From Chloroflexota bacterium (GTDB lineage: Bacteria; Chloroflexota; UBA11872; VXOZ01): a DNA stretch of 62,803 bases. The DNA lies in assembly GCA_028874195.1 (NCBI GenBank), contig JAPPLM010000009.1:1-62803 (forward strand), given 5' to 3'. Numbering within the stretch: position 1 is the first letter of the stretch; each line of letters starts with the position of its first letter. The notes under the pieces were generated by a model. That model saw nothing but the letters and a program-made list of their open reading frames with translations. It made no database searches and was not told where the DNA came from. Made by a program: the position numbers and the translations under genes. Shown in pieces: positions 27,766 to 35,369 of this stretch.

Positions 27766-28287
27766 CTAATTGTCGTCTGAGGAGTCGGCGGGAGCTGTCG
27801 GTGTTGCCGCAGGTGCCTCTGGTGTGGAAGTGGCCGGTGCAGTCTCGCCCTTGCCAGAACAGTCACCTCTGTGGAAGGAGTTTCCCTTGAAGGAGAAGTG
27901 ACCCTTGCCCCGTCCTCCATGTCGACCGAAGCCCTTGCCGCGGTCGGAGCCTGCGGCCAGCCAGAAAGAATCCGGCCGCTCTGCATACCACGCGCGCATT
28001 TCGTCGGCCTGTTCCTGTGTGATACGTCCGCTCTCCACCAATGCGTCCAGCCGTTGGCCGACCATCTCTTCGAATCGTGCGTCGCGGATCTCCTGACGCG
28101 CCTGGTCGAAAGCAGCTTGGACCTGTTGCTCCTCCAGACCCAGGATCGTAGCGACCCGCGCTATGACGCCTTGGATCGGTTTCTCCGCTTTCTCCCCATT
28201 CTCCTGTGCCAGCGCTGTGCCGCTGCCAACTCCAACGACCAATGCGAGCAAAGCCATTAGCCCGATTATCCAATGTTTCTTTCTCAT
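27766..28287 (-). CDS. Secreted DUF2680-like protein
   Basis: The 173-residue protein has an Sec-type signal peptide (MRKKHWIIGLMALLALVVG, cleavage after ALA near residue 22). A helical region (about 30-110) follows, with the pattern VATILGLEEQQVQAAFDQA ... GRITQEQADEMRAWYAERP seen in DUF2680 and similar YckD-like proteins. The C-terminal tail is rich in Gly, Lys, His and Phe, then Ala/Pro/Thr, and ends SSDDN. The ATG at 28287 has GGAGG six bases upstream. The His/Gly tail could bind metal or anionic surface polymers (inference). It lies between the RND pump and the two-component genes on the same strand, and hairpins on both sides suggest its own transcript. Confidence 0.7.
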   Translation of the reverse strand: MRKKHWIIGLMALLALVVGVGSGTALAQENGEKAEKPIQGVIARVATILGLEEQQVQAAFDQARQEIRDARFEEMVGQRLDALVESGRITQEQADEMRAWYAERPDSFWLAAGSDRGKGFGRHGGRGKGHFSFKGNSFHRGDCSGKGETAPATSTPEAPAATPTAPADSSDDN

Positions 28288-28409
28288 GCGGTACCTCCAG
28301 TACTGCAACCAACCTTGTCCGCCTCTGATTCGAGCGTACTGAAGGAATGTCAAGGAAATGCGAATGGGAAACACATGCCTCGTAAAAGAGGTCTAAGTGA
28401 TCCATACGC

Positions 28410-28441
28410 AAAAGCCCTTCCTGGATTTAGGAAGGGCTTTT
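28410..28441 (-). terminator. Perfect bidirectional terminator after the RND gene
   Basis: A 13-bp perfect stem (AAAAGCCCTTCCT at 28410-28422 with its exact partner at 28429-28441) closes a 6-base loop. A-runs and T-runs on both sides make it work in either direction. It stands 128 bases 3' of the RND gene and 123 bases 5' of the DUF2680-like start. Confidence 0.9.
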
Positions 28442-28568
28442 CAACAATGGTCTTTATTCGCCCGCATTGTTCTCGAATGCAATGCGGCAGCTCAACCGAT
28501 AAAAACAGCTACACAAGGAGAACCAGCTTGCGCCTCCTACACGCACCGCTTGCTCTGCCTGCGGGCAA

Positions 28569-31500
28569 TCATCCCGTGATCTCCACTCGCTCGATGGGAG
28601 ACCGGCGCAGCGAACCTCGGCGGAACAGGCCGGGTATGCTCTGGTTTGCCAGTGTATAGACCACAGGCACGACCAATAGTGTCAGAAACGTCGAACTCAC
28701 TAAGCCACCGATGACGACCGTCGCCAGTTCTGCTCCCAGGATGCCGCCCGAATCCTCAGAGAATGCCGCCAAGGGGATTAGGGCGAAACTCGTTGTAATG
28801 GCGGTCATCAGGATGGGCCGCAGCCGAATGCGCCCGCCCTGCATGAGCGCATCGTACACACTCATCCCGCGCTCCCGCAGTTGCTCCACAAAGGACACGA
28901 GCACCACGGCGTTGGTGACGACGATACCAATCAGCAAGAGTATCCCCATCATCCCCGGCAGGCCCAGCGAACGACCGGTAATCGCCAGCGCCGCCAGCGC
29001 GCCGATCAAGGCAAGCGGCAGGCTGGTTACGATGACGAATGGGTTCCGCAACGATCCGAGGCTGCCGACCATTACGAGGTAGACCAGCACCACGCCGACG
29101 GCCATGGCTATGAAGATGTCCTCAAAGCCTTCCGTGATCTGCGAAAACACGCCGGCGTTGGTCACCGTCACACCCGGAGGCAGGTCGAGAGCGTCGATCT
29201 TCTCCTGTATCAGTGCGCCAATTGCCTGTGTGTCATCTACGGTAATGTCGCCGCTGATTCCTGCCGACCGCAAGCGGTCGGTGCGATTGATAGCAACGGG
29301 CCCTTCTACTACCTCCACCGAAGCAATGTCACTCAGGGAAGCGATACCCAACGGCCCGGCAATTATCAGCGACCTGATGGTCTCAACACTGTTGATCCTA
29401 TCTGCAGGCCCACTCAAGATCACGTCTACCGGGCTGCCGTCTACGTCGATCTGCGTGACGGTCTGACCCACCAGGAACTGGTTGATTTGAAAAGCCACCG
29501 TCTGGGTGCTCAAGCCGAGCGCGGCAGCACGCTCAGGATCAACGTTAACAATCACCTCATCTCGCGCATCGCTTACATCGCTGGTAACGTCTTCGATACC
29601 CTCAATAGACTGTAGTTCGCTGGCGAGCAGGAGTGCAATGGGCGCAATTTCGCGATAATCGTTGCCGGTGATACTGATCTCCAAGCCGGCGGCAGGAGGC
29701 CCGCCACCAACATCCACAATGGTAACCCTGCGGTCAGCCGTGGTTGGCAGCCGCTGGCGGAGAATGTCAACGATGTTTTCCGGTACATCCTCCTTCAGTT
29801 GAACGAACGTGGAAGACTCGTTGAAACCAGTAGTGAAGCTTTGAGCCGACGCGCCGGCAGCGGCGCCGACAGTAGAGCTATAAATGGCCGAGAACTCACT
29901 AATCTGGTCCTCCAAGGCGATGACCTCGTCAAGAGTGGATTCCGCGCGGGCGCCTGGCGGCAACTCCATGTTGATGGTGACAAATTCAGTGTCCCCGGAT
30001 GAAAAGAGGTTTATCGGGATGAAGCGCAGCAACCCAAAGCTGCCTCCGGCGATCACGATGGCCGCCAGCAGCGTGAGCGTCTTGTGCCCAAGAGACCACC
30101 GCAGCATCGGCACGTAGATGCGCTGCATCCACGTATTCGTCTCCGGGAGTTCCTCTACTTCGCCCGCGCCTTCGGGGAGATCGCCCGGGCGCAGCAGGTA
30201 GGCGCCCAATACGGGCACCGCTGTCAACGCCACCACGAGTGAAGCGATAAGGGCAAAACTGACCGCCAACGCAAAGGGGAAGAAAAACGCTCCAACCAAA
30301 CCCTGGATAAAGGCCAAAGGCGCGAATACGACAATCGTTGCCAACGTGGAGGCGGTAATGGCGGGACCTACTTCCACGGTTGCATCCAACGCAGCGCGCC
30401 AGCGCTCCCTGCCGCCCTCGATATTCCGGTAGACGTTTTCCAGCACCACAATACTGTCATCTACCACGCGGCCGACAGAGATAGCCAGACCACCCAATGT
30501 CATGAAGTTCAACGCTAGGCCTTGCCAGTTCATGAGCAAGACGCCGGTGAAGATACTGAGCGGGATGGACAGGACAATAACCAGCGTCGGCCGCAAGGTC
30601 CGAAAGACGCCCCTGAAGACACTCGGACGCACCGTTAGGAAGAAGGCAAAGACGACGATTGAGGCGAGTGTTAGACCCAAAACCGCCTCGCGCTCCAGCG
30701 TGTCGATTTGTGCCTGGATTTGAGGTCCATCGTTGTAGACGATGATCACGTCAACATCCGGCGGCAGAATATCCAGGTCTGCCAGGGCTTCTTCCACGGC
30801 AGTTGTGACGTCGATCGTGTTGGCGTCCGGCTCCTTGAAGACGGAAATGCCAATGCTGGGCTTGCCGTTCGTGCGCGAGATGCTACGGGCGGTGCCCGCG
30901 CCTAGCTGCACCTCCGCTACGTCGGCTAACCGCAATGGTTGCGGTTGGTCACCTGTCTGCGCTGGCGGACCTGTGGGAGTGCGGGGTATGACCAACTGCC
31001 GCAGATCGTCCAGCGAACCGAATTTGTTGATCGTCTTCACCGGCAGGACTTGACCGTTACTCGTAATAGTCCCACCGGGAAAGGTAATGTTGTTCTCCCG
31101 CAGCGCCTGCGAGACCTGGAACAACGAGATACGCTCTTCCAAGAGTCGGTCCGGGTCTACCGTGATGATGACTTGCTGCTCCACGTCACCTGTGACATCG
31201 ATGCTGGCAATGCCGTCAATGCTGGAGATCTTTGGCAATACGCTGGTCTCTAGGATTTCCTGTAACTCGATTATTTCCCTCTCGCCCGAGACACTAATGC
31301 GCAAGACGGGAATCGAATCCGGGTCTATGCGACCGACATTGGGAGCATTCACACCCTCAGGGAGTGAGACACCGGACACTCTGGAATTGACGATGTTTTC
31401 CGCCTCTTCCATGTCGGTGCCGAATGTGAATGTGGCAATGATGACGGAGAGGTTTTCGTTGGAAATGGACTGGATCGTTTCTAAGCCGTCCATCCCGGCA

Positions 31501-31718
31501 ATCGCATCCTCAAGCGGTACCGTTACGTTTTCAGCGACTGACACCGGATTGGAAGAAGGGTAGAAGGTTGACACCGTGACAATCGGAAAATCCACCTCCG
31601 GAAAGAGCTCTACCGGCAATCTGGTGTAGGTGAATATGCCCGATACGAGCACAAGAATGACGGCGAGAACCGTAACAGAACGCCGGCGCAGAGCAAGACC
31701 TGTGATGAATGCGATCAA
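28569..31718 (-). CDS. RND-family (HAE1-type) transporter, apparently without partners
   Basis: The 1049-residue protein follows AcrB-type architecture: a first helix after FITGLALRRRS, a large periplasmic/extracytoplasmic loop with LPVELFPEVDFPIV, and helices 2-6. These include the proton-relay-like VGRVVDDSIVVLEN near residue 400. A second loop and closing helices ending PVVYTLANQSIPGLF follow. The start is TTG at 31718 with GGAGG five bases upstream; the frame runs on to 31817 in AT-rich, unconserved sequence with no ribosome site. No membrane-fusion protein or TolC-like gene is adjacent. In bacteria with a single membrane such RND proteins act alone on hydrophobic compounds or lipids; that role here is inference. 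Confidence 0.9.
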   Translation of the reverse strand: MIAFITGLALRRRSVTVLAVILVLVSGIFTYTRLPVELFPEVDFPIVTVSTFYPSSNPVSVAENVTVPLEDAIAGMDGLETIQSISNENLSVIIATFTFGTDMEEAENIVNSRVSGVSLPEGVNAPNVGRIDPDSIPVLRISVSGEREIIELQEILETSVLPKISSIDGIASIDVTGDVEQQVIITVDPDRLLEERISLFQVSQALRENNITFPGGTITSNGQVLPVKTINKFGSLDDLRQLVIPRTPTGPPAQTGDQPQPLRLADVAEVQLGAGTARSISRTNGKPSIGISVFKEPDANTIDVTTAVEEALADLDILPPDVDVIIVYNDGPQIQAQIDTLEREAVLGLTLASIVVFAFFLTVRPSVFRGVFRTLRPTLVIVLSIPLSIFTGVLLMNWQGLALNFMTLGGLAISVGRVVDDSIVVLENVYRNIEGGRERWRAALDATVEVGPAITASTLATIVVFAPLAFIQGLVGAFFFPFALAVSFALIASLVVALTAVPVLGAYLLRPGDLPEGAGEVEELPETNTWMQRIYVPMLRWSLGHKTLTLLAAIVIAGGSFGLLRFIPINLFSSGDTEFVTINMELPPGARAESTLDEVIALEDQISEFSAIYSSTVGAAAGASAQSFTTGFNESSTFVQLKEDVPENIVDILRQRLPTTADRRVTIVDVGGGPPAAGLEISITGNDYREIAPIALLLASELQSIEGIEDVTSDVSDARDEVIVNVDPERAAALGLSTQTVAFQINQFLVGQTVTQIDVDGSPVDVILSGPADRINSVETIRSLIIAGPLGIASLSDIASVEVVEGPVAINRTDRLRSAGISGDITVDDTQAIGALIQEKIDALDLPPGVTVTNAGVFSQITEGFEDIFIAMAVGVVLVYLVMVGSLGSLRNPFVIVTSLPLALIGALAALAITGRSLGLPGMMGILLLIGIVVTNAVVLVSFVEQLRERGMSVYDALMQGGRIRLRPILMTAITTSFALIPLAAFSEDSGGILGAELATVVIGGLVSSTFLTLLVVPVVYTLANQSIPGLFRRGSLRRSPIERVEITG

Positions 31719-31932
31719 TGCAGCCTCCGCAGATGTTGTATATAGTCTTCTATACCTAGAGTATACACGATATTTTTTGATCTGTTTCGCTCGCAGCACG
31801 TGAAACCATAGGCGCAACCTCCGTTTGCTTCAGAGAGTGTACGTGAAACCCCTGGCACACGGGTAGTCAGGGGATGGCACACAAAGCTGCAATTCCATGG
31901 CAGTTGGATGCTTTTCTCACCTAATGCGCACG

Positions 31933-32541
31933 CTACGTCTCCGCCTCCGGTGCGCTTCCATAGACGACGAAACCATCTTCTCGATCTTCATAGTAGGACT
32001 CAGGCGGATACGTCAGCACTTTCCGTACCAAAAATATGTCGCCCACCGACCCGGCAACGTTCAAACCTGCCATCAAATACGCTGTAAAGGAAAAAACGCT
32101 ATTCACCGGAATGAGCGCTAAGGCGACAAAGAGAGCCACAGTCAGGAGCGTTACCGGTGCTAGGCCCGCTGCAAGATACTCGCCTCTACGCAGATAGTAA
32201 CCCGGGGCGCTCGTGTAGAAGACCGGACCCAATTTCGTCCAAGGCTTGAATCCGAAACGGGGACGGGCGCCACATGCGCGAAAGCCGATTCCGTGAAACA
32301 ACTCATGCAGAACAACGGTCAGCACCGATCCAAGCGAGAGGGAGAGAACCAGCTCGCCTCCTTGTGAACTAACCCCCCATTCACTACCGTGCACGAATGC
32401 AAGTACGATGGGAACTATCAACCAAGTAACTAGGAGAGCCGCCAGTGAGAAGGCGGCCATGACCACCCAAAACCACTTTGGCGCTTGAGCGATTTCCCAG
32501 CGGCCAATCTCGGCATAGCCTTGCGGCAAGTTCTTTGCCAT
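31933..32541 (-). CDS. DUF3267-type integral membrane zincin-like protein
   Basis: The 202-residue protein has about four membrane helices and an HELFH zinc-binding motif at residues 79-83, preceded by a hydrophobic segment. A GLAPVTLLTVALF helix follows, with a later Gly-Asp pair (GSVGDIFL) that can give the third ligand. This is the layout of DUF3267 putative metalloproteases, which resemble site-2-type proteases. Start ATG 32541 gives MAKNLPQGYAEIGRWEI; an in-frame codon at 32574 adds residues of no conserved character. It is divergent from the amidase gene. The substrate is unknown. Confidence 0.75.
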   Translation of the reverse strand: MAKNLPQGYAEIGRWEIAQAPKWFWVVMAAFSLAALLVTWLIVPIVLAFVHGSEWGVSSQGGELVLSLSLGSVLTVVLHELFHGIGFRACGARPRFGFKPWTKLGPVFYTSAPGYYLRRGEYLAAGLAPVTLLTVALFVALALIPVNSVFSFTAYLMAGLNVAGSVGDIFLVRKVLTYPPESYYEDREDGFVVYGSAPEAET

Positions 32542-32966
32542 ACTGCTCACTCCGTCCATGGCTGGGAAGTACACCCATCAGCGCGGCGGTCAACGCGCCG
32601 TGCGCTGCATTCCATCCGCGCATTCCGCTGAGTATCGCGGTAGTGCGTAATGCTTTGAGTAGTTCCCCTATTGGGTCGCGCATCTCTCGCTACGCCGTAA
32701 GCGATGCCCACTAGTTTCAGGATACATGAAGTAATCCTGAAGCACTCGGCCATCTCATCCAGACAGCGCTCGGCTGTCAGTCACGCACTGCCGGGACCAC
32801 TACCTACGCCCTACAGGTATCACCCTTGCGACCGGCGACGGGCGGCGAATGTCTAAGAGTGTGCGGCAAAGCGCGCGAACTCCTCGGCCTTCTCCGAATT
32901 AGCGCTCCAATCCGCGCAGCCGCACCTGAAGTTCATCCCAACCAATTCACTGAGGAGTGTGGAACG
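32542..32966. other. 425-base intergenic region between divergent genes
   Basis: I see no gene, repeat or well-matched promoter pair here. The amidase frame is open from 32826 but the sequence lacks protein-like character before the ATG at 32967. Confidence 0.35.
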
Positions 32967-33755
32967 ATGAAGATTCTCTTGGATCCCGGTCACGGCGGCC
33001 GCGACCCGGGTGCAGTTGGATTAGCGCTGCCAAAGTCAACGTCAGACACTAAACCATTAGAGCGGCTGCAAGAGAAAGACGTCACGCTCGCAGTGGCGCA
33101 GCGCGCCGCGGCGGCACTGCGCGAGCACGGCTACACGGTGCTGCTAACCCGCGAAACGGACATAGATGTCCCGCTTTACGCGCGCACCGGCATGGCCCTG
33201 GCGGAGCAGGTAGACGCTTACATCAGTATTCATGCCAATGCCGGCGGCGGCACGGGCTGTGAGGTCTGGTACCAGGAAGGTGACGATTCCTCACGAGCGC
33301 TTGCCGCGGCACTGGAGAAGGGCATGTGCGAGATGAATCTGGTACCAAACCGAGGGTTGAAGGTAGGGAGTTCAGCCACGCGCACCAACTGGTACACCTT
33401 CTCGCAACTTGCCAACGACGCGTTGCTGGAATTAGCGTTTCTCGACCACGAGAGCGATGCATTACAGCTTCAGCAGCACCCGGACCGCTTTGCCCAGGGC
33501 ATTGTGAGGGCAATTCGAGCGCACTTTCCCCTTGACACCAACGCGCACACGGAATGCGCGTTGGAGAAGCAGCAGCTCATCGCCCAACGGGACGCTATGC
33601 TCCAGCAAATGTACGGGGAATTGATGTCAGACCGCACCGACTTGGCCTATGCGATCCGCATCGCCAACGGCGCCAGGCACCCCGACGATCTGGGCGGCAT
33701 GCCGCGTGAGGAACGGCTGCGCGAGCTCAATGAGAAGTGGGCCGGCAAGATCTAA
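32967..33755 (+). CDS. N-acetylmuramoyl-L-alanine amidase (Amidase_3)
   Basis: This zinc amidase cleaves the bond between MurNAc and L-alanine in peptidoglycan. The 262-residue protein begins MKILLDPGHGGRDPG (zinc His9). It has the second ligand Glu in EKDVTLAVAQ, a third in YISIHANAG, and the catalytic Glu in LLELAFLDHESD, after which the usual long final helix begins. There is no signal peptide or cell-wall-binding domain. A C-terminal tail of about 60 residues after the catalytic domain is helical, with a WAGKI end. The ATG follows GAGGAG by nine bases. It is followed after 140 bases by a small holin-like membrane protein gene. Confidence 0.9.
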   Translation: MKILLDPGHGGRDPGAVGLALPKSTSDTKPLERLQEKDVTLAVAQRAAAALREHGYTVLLTRETDIDVPLYARTGMALAEQVDAYISIHANAGGGTGCEVWYQEGDDSSRALAAALEKGMCEMNLVPNRGLKVGSSATRTNWYTFSQLANDALLELAFLDHESDALQLQQHPDRFAQGIVRAIRAHFPLDTNAHTECALEKQQLIAQRDAMLQQMYGELMSDRTDLAYAIRIANGARHPDDLGGMPREERLRELNEKWAGKI

Positions 33756-33895
33756 GCCGGCTTCTTTACAGAATCCCTCTTCGGCAACGAAAGCCTTATT
33801 CCTTCAGCCGCAACGCGCTTTGGCGCTGCGGAGAAACCGGACACAGCGCTGCGCACATCGTATTGACACCGTACTCAAGAAAGAGAAGCAACGAC

Positions 33896-34165
33896 ATGAC
33901 TGGGATTGAATTAGCCGGACTGGGCGGCATTACCGTCGGCGTACGAATTATCGTCTCAGCGCTCAAGCAAGCCGGGTTGCCCAAGCGCTTCGCTCCGCTC
34001 ACGGCGGTGGCGCTCGGCGCAATTGCCGGCAGCATCGGCGGCAACATCACCGGCGCGGACTGGTACACGAGCCTGGTGCTGGGCATCCTAGCCGGCGGCG
34101 CAGCCGTCGGGCTCTACGAGATCGGCCGGCAAGCTACCAAGCACCGGTCGGAAGAGTTGCTGTAA
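33896..34165 (+). CDS. Small holin-like membrane protein
   Basis: The 89-residue protein has two hydrophobic segments (about residues 5-22 and 35-80, the latter split by GADWY). It has Gly/Ala-rich packing (GAIAGSIGGNITG) and a short charged C-terminal end (RQATKHRSEELL). Size, topology and position directly after a signal-less amidase resemble phage holins that release endolysin, and similar annotated holin families exist. I cannot assign a specific family from sequence alone. The upstream sequence AAAGAGAAG is a plausible ribosome site. A very stable hairpin follows at 34242. No other phage gene is nearby, so a domesticated lysis or muralytic-secretion pair is possible (inference). Confidence 0.55.
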   Translation: MTGIELAGLGGITVGVRIIVSALKQAGLPKRFAPLTAVALGAIAGSIGGNITGADWYTSLVLGILAGGAAVGLYEIGRQATKHRSEELL

Positions 34166-34241
34166 GCGCGGCCAATGCGCTCCCGCCAGCCTATGCACGA
34201 GCCTGGTAACAAGCTGTCGCGGGAGACGTCTGCAATAAAGC

Positions 34242-34278
34242 ATGTGTGAAGACCGTCCTTGGGACGGTCTTCACACAT
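34242..34278. terminator. Perfect 17-bp hairpin with 3-base loop
   Basis: The 17-base arms at 34242-34258 and 34262-34278 are exact complements around the loop TTG (core GAAGACCGTCC). It stands 77 bases after the holin-like stop. There is no T-run, so it may be a terminator, a 3'-end stabiliser or a repeat element. A degenerate relative lies on the other side of the toxin-antitoxin genes at 35167-35196. Confidence 0.55.
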
Positions 34279-34330
34279 AGAACAGATAGTCATGCTCACT
34301 GAGCTTCGCTCTATTGCAGCAAGGCTGCGT

Positions 34331-34398
34331 CTGACTTTGCCAAAGTCAGGCATCCATGATATTATCTAACCGGTTATATTGACTGGTTTGATATTGCC
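34331..34398 (+). promoter_or_regulatory. Possible operator/promoter region of the toxin-antitoxin pair
   Basis: A 9+9 inverted repeat with one central base (arms CTGACTTTG and CAAAGTCAG, 34331-34349) is followed by AT-rich DNA. That DNA has the palindrome AACCGGTT (34369-34376) and two TGATATT copies. The antitoxin ATG at 34399 has no Shine-Dalgarno, so its mRNA may have a very short leader. Antitoxins of this class usually bind palindromes at their own promoter, which fits this layout. Confidence 0.4.
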
Positions 34399-34650
34399 AT
34401 GAAAAAGATCCAAACCACCGAGGCCAAGGCACGTCTTGCAGACCTTTTGCGCATGGTCGAGCGCGGCGAGACCGTTGCCATCACGCGCCACGGCAAGACG
34501 ATAGCCCATCTGGTGCCGGCTCATGTGCAAGAAAGCGACTCCCGTAAGCTGGCGGTAGAGCGCTTCCGGCAACGTCGCGCGGGGTGGCGCCGCGTCGCTA
34601 TGACGACGGCAGAGATACTGGCTGCGCGCCATGAGGGTCATCGCTCTTGA
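34399..34650 (+). CDS. Phd/YefM-type antitoxin
   Basis: The 83-residue protein has the N-terminal Phd/YefM fold pattern: TTEAKARLADLLRMVERGETVAITRHGKTIAHLVP, in which the KAR-L-x-x-L helix and the V-x-I-TRHGK strand are typical. A basic, disordered C-terminal tail follows and would wrap the toxin. The stop overlaps the toxin start by four bases (TTGA). It probably neutralises the PIN toxin and autorepresses through the palindromes upstream. Confidence 0.9.
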   Translation: MKKIQTTEAKARLADLLRMVERGETVAITRHGKTIAHLVPAHVQESDSRKLAVERFRQRRAGWRRVAMTTAEILAARHEGHRS

Positions 34651-35054
34651 GTGTGCTGATTCTCGATGCGTCTATCGCCGCGGCATGGCTCTTTAGTGAC
34701 GAAACCGAGCCGCAAGCTGAGGCGGTGCTCGCGCGCCTCGCAGAAGACACTGCATATGTGCCGCAACTCTGGCACCTCGAAGTTCGTAATGTACTCCTTG
34801 TCGCAGAACGGCGCGGTCGAATCGCAGCGGAGCATGCGCTGGAACTCCTTGAGACCTTGGGTGAATTGCCCATCCGAACCGACACAACGCCAGACCTCGC
34901 GGTCGCTTTCGCGCTGGCTCGCGCGCACGGCCTCTCCTTCTACGATGCGCTCTATCTCGAACTGGCGCAACGGCGCGATGGGACACTTGCCACTCTGGAT
35001 TCCGCACTCGCACGCGCCGCGGCAGCCGTAGGTCTGTCACTTTCTGAGAAGTAA
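34647..35054 (+). CDS. vapC: VapC-type PIN-domain toxin ribonuclease
   Basis: The 135-residue PIN domain has the acidic residues expected for Mg-dependent RNA cleavage: Asp7 (LILDASIA), Glu45 (HLEVRN), Asp100 (SFYDALYLELA) and Asp118 (LATLDSAL). The start is TTG at 34647, overlapping the antitoxin stop by four bases, giving coupled translation. A GTG at 34653 would be an alternative but would drop the first residues of the strand. Family members cut tRNA or rRNA; the target here is unknown. Confidence 0.92.
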   Translation: MSVLILDASIAAAWLFSDETEPQAEAVLARLAEDTAYVPQLWHLEVRNVLLVAERRGRIAAEHALELLETLGELPIRTDTTPDLAVAFALARAHGLSFYDALYLELAQRRDGTLATLDSALARAAAAVGLSLSEK

Positions 35055-35369
35055 CTAGAGTCGTTCGCGCCGCAGTAGACGGGTATGGCTCCCATTCCTC
35101 ATGGCAGCAACCCGTCCAATTCGGCATAACTCATCGGCTAGCTCTTAGAGAAAACCAGACCTGCAAGTGAAGACCACCCCAACGGACGATCTTCGCTCCT
35201 CCATGCCGTCAGGTAATTGGCAAAGCAAGGTCACGTTCGCGGTTGGACAAGCACTGCGCTGGCTCTAGTCATGTGACCACACGCTTGCTATCATGCAGTC
35301 ACACGCGTCTCTCGTGCGACTCCTGTGAGAAGGCGAATACCGCAAGACCACAACCGGGAGAGTTCTGCT
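35055..35369. other. 315-base spacer between toxin gene and binding-protein gene
   Basis: There is no gene. It has an imperfect hairpin at 35167-35196 (outer arms GTGAAGA... and ...TCTTCGC) that resembles the hairpin at 34242-34278. I found no well-matched promoter pair for the downstream gene. Confidence 0.4.

Noticed and set aside
31719-31817. N-terminal extension of the RND protein to 31817
   Set aside because: The extra stretch is AT-rich and Tyr/Arg-rich, unlike RND N-termini, and the TTG at 31718 has GGAGG five bases upstream and begins the conserved helix.
32967-35054. Prophage remnant around amidase, holin-like and toxin-antitoxin genes
   Set aside because: No integrase, terminase, capsid, tail or attachment-site pair is visible in the window.
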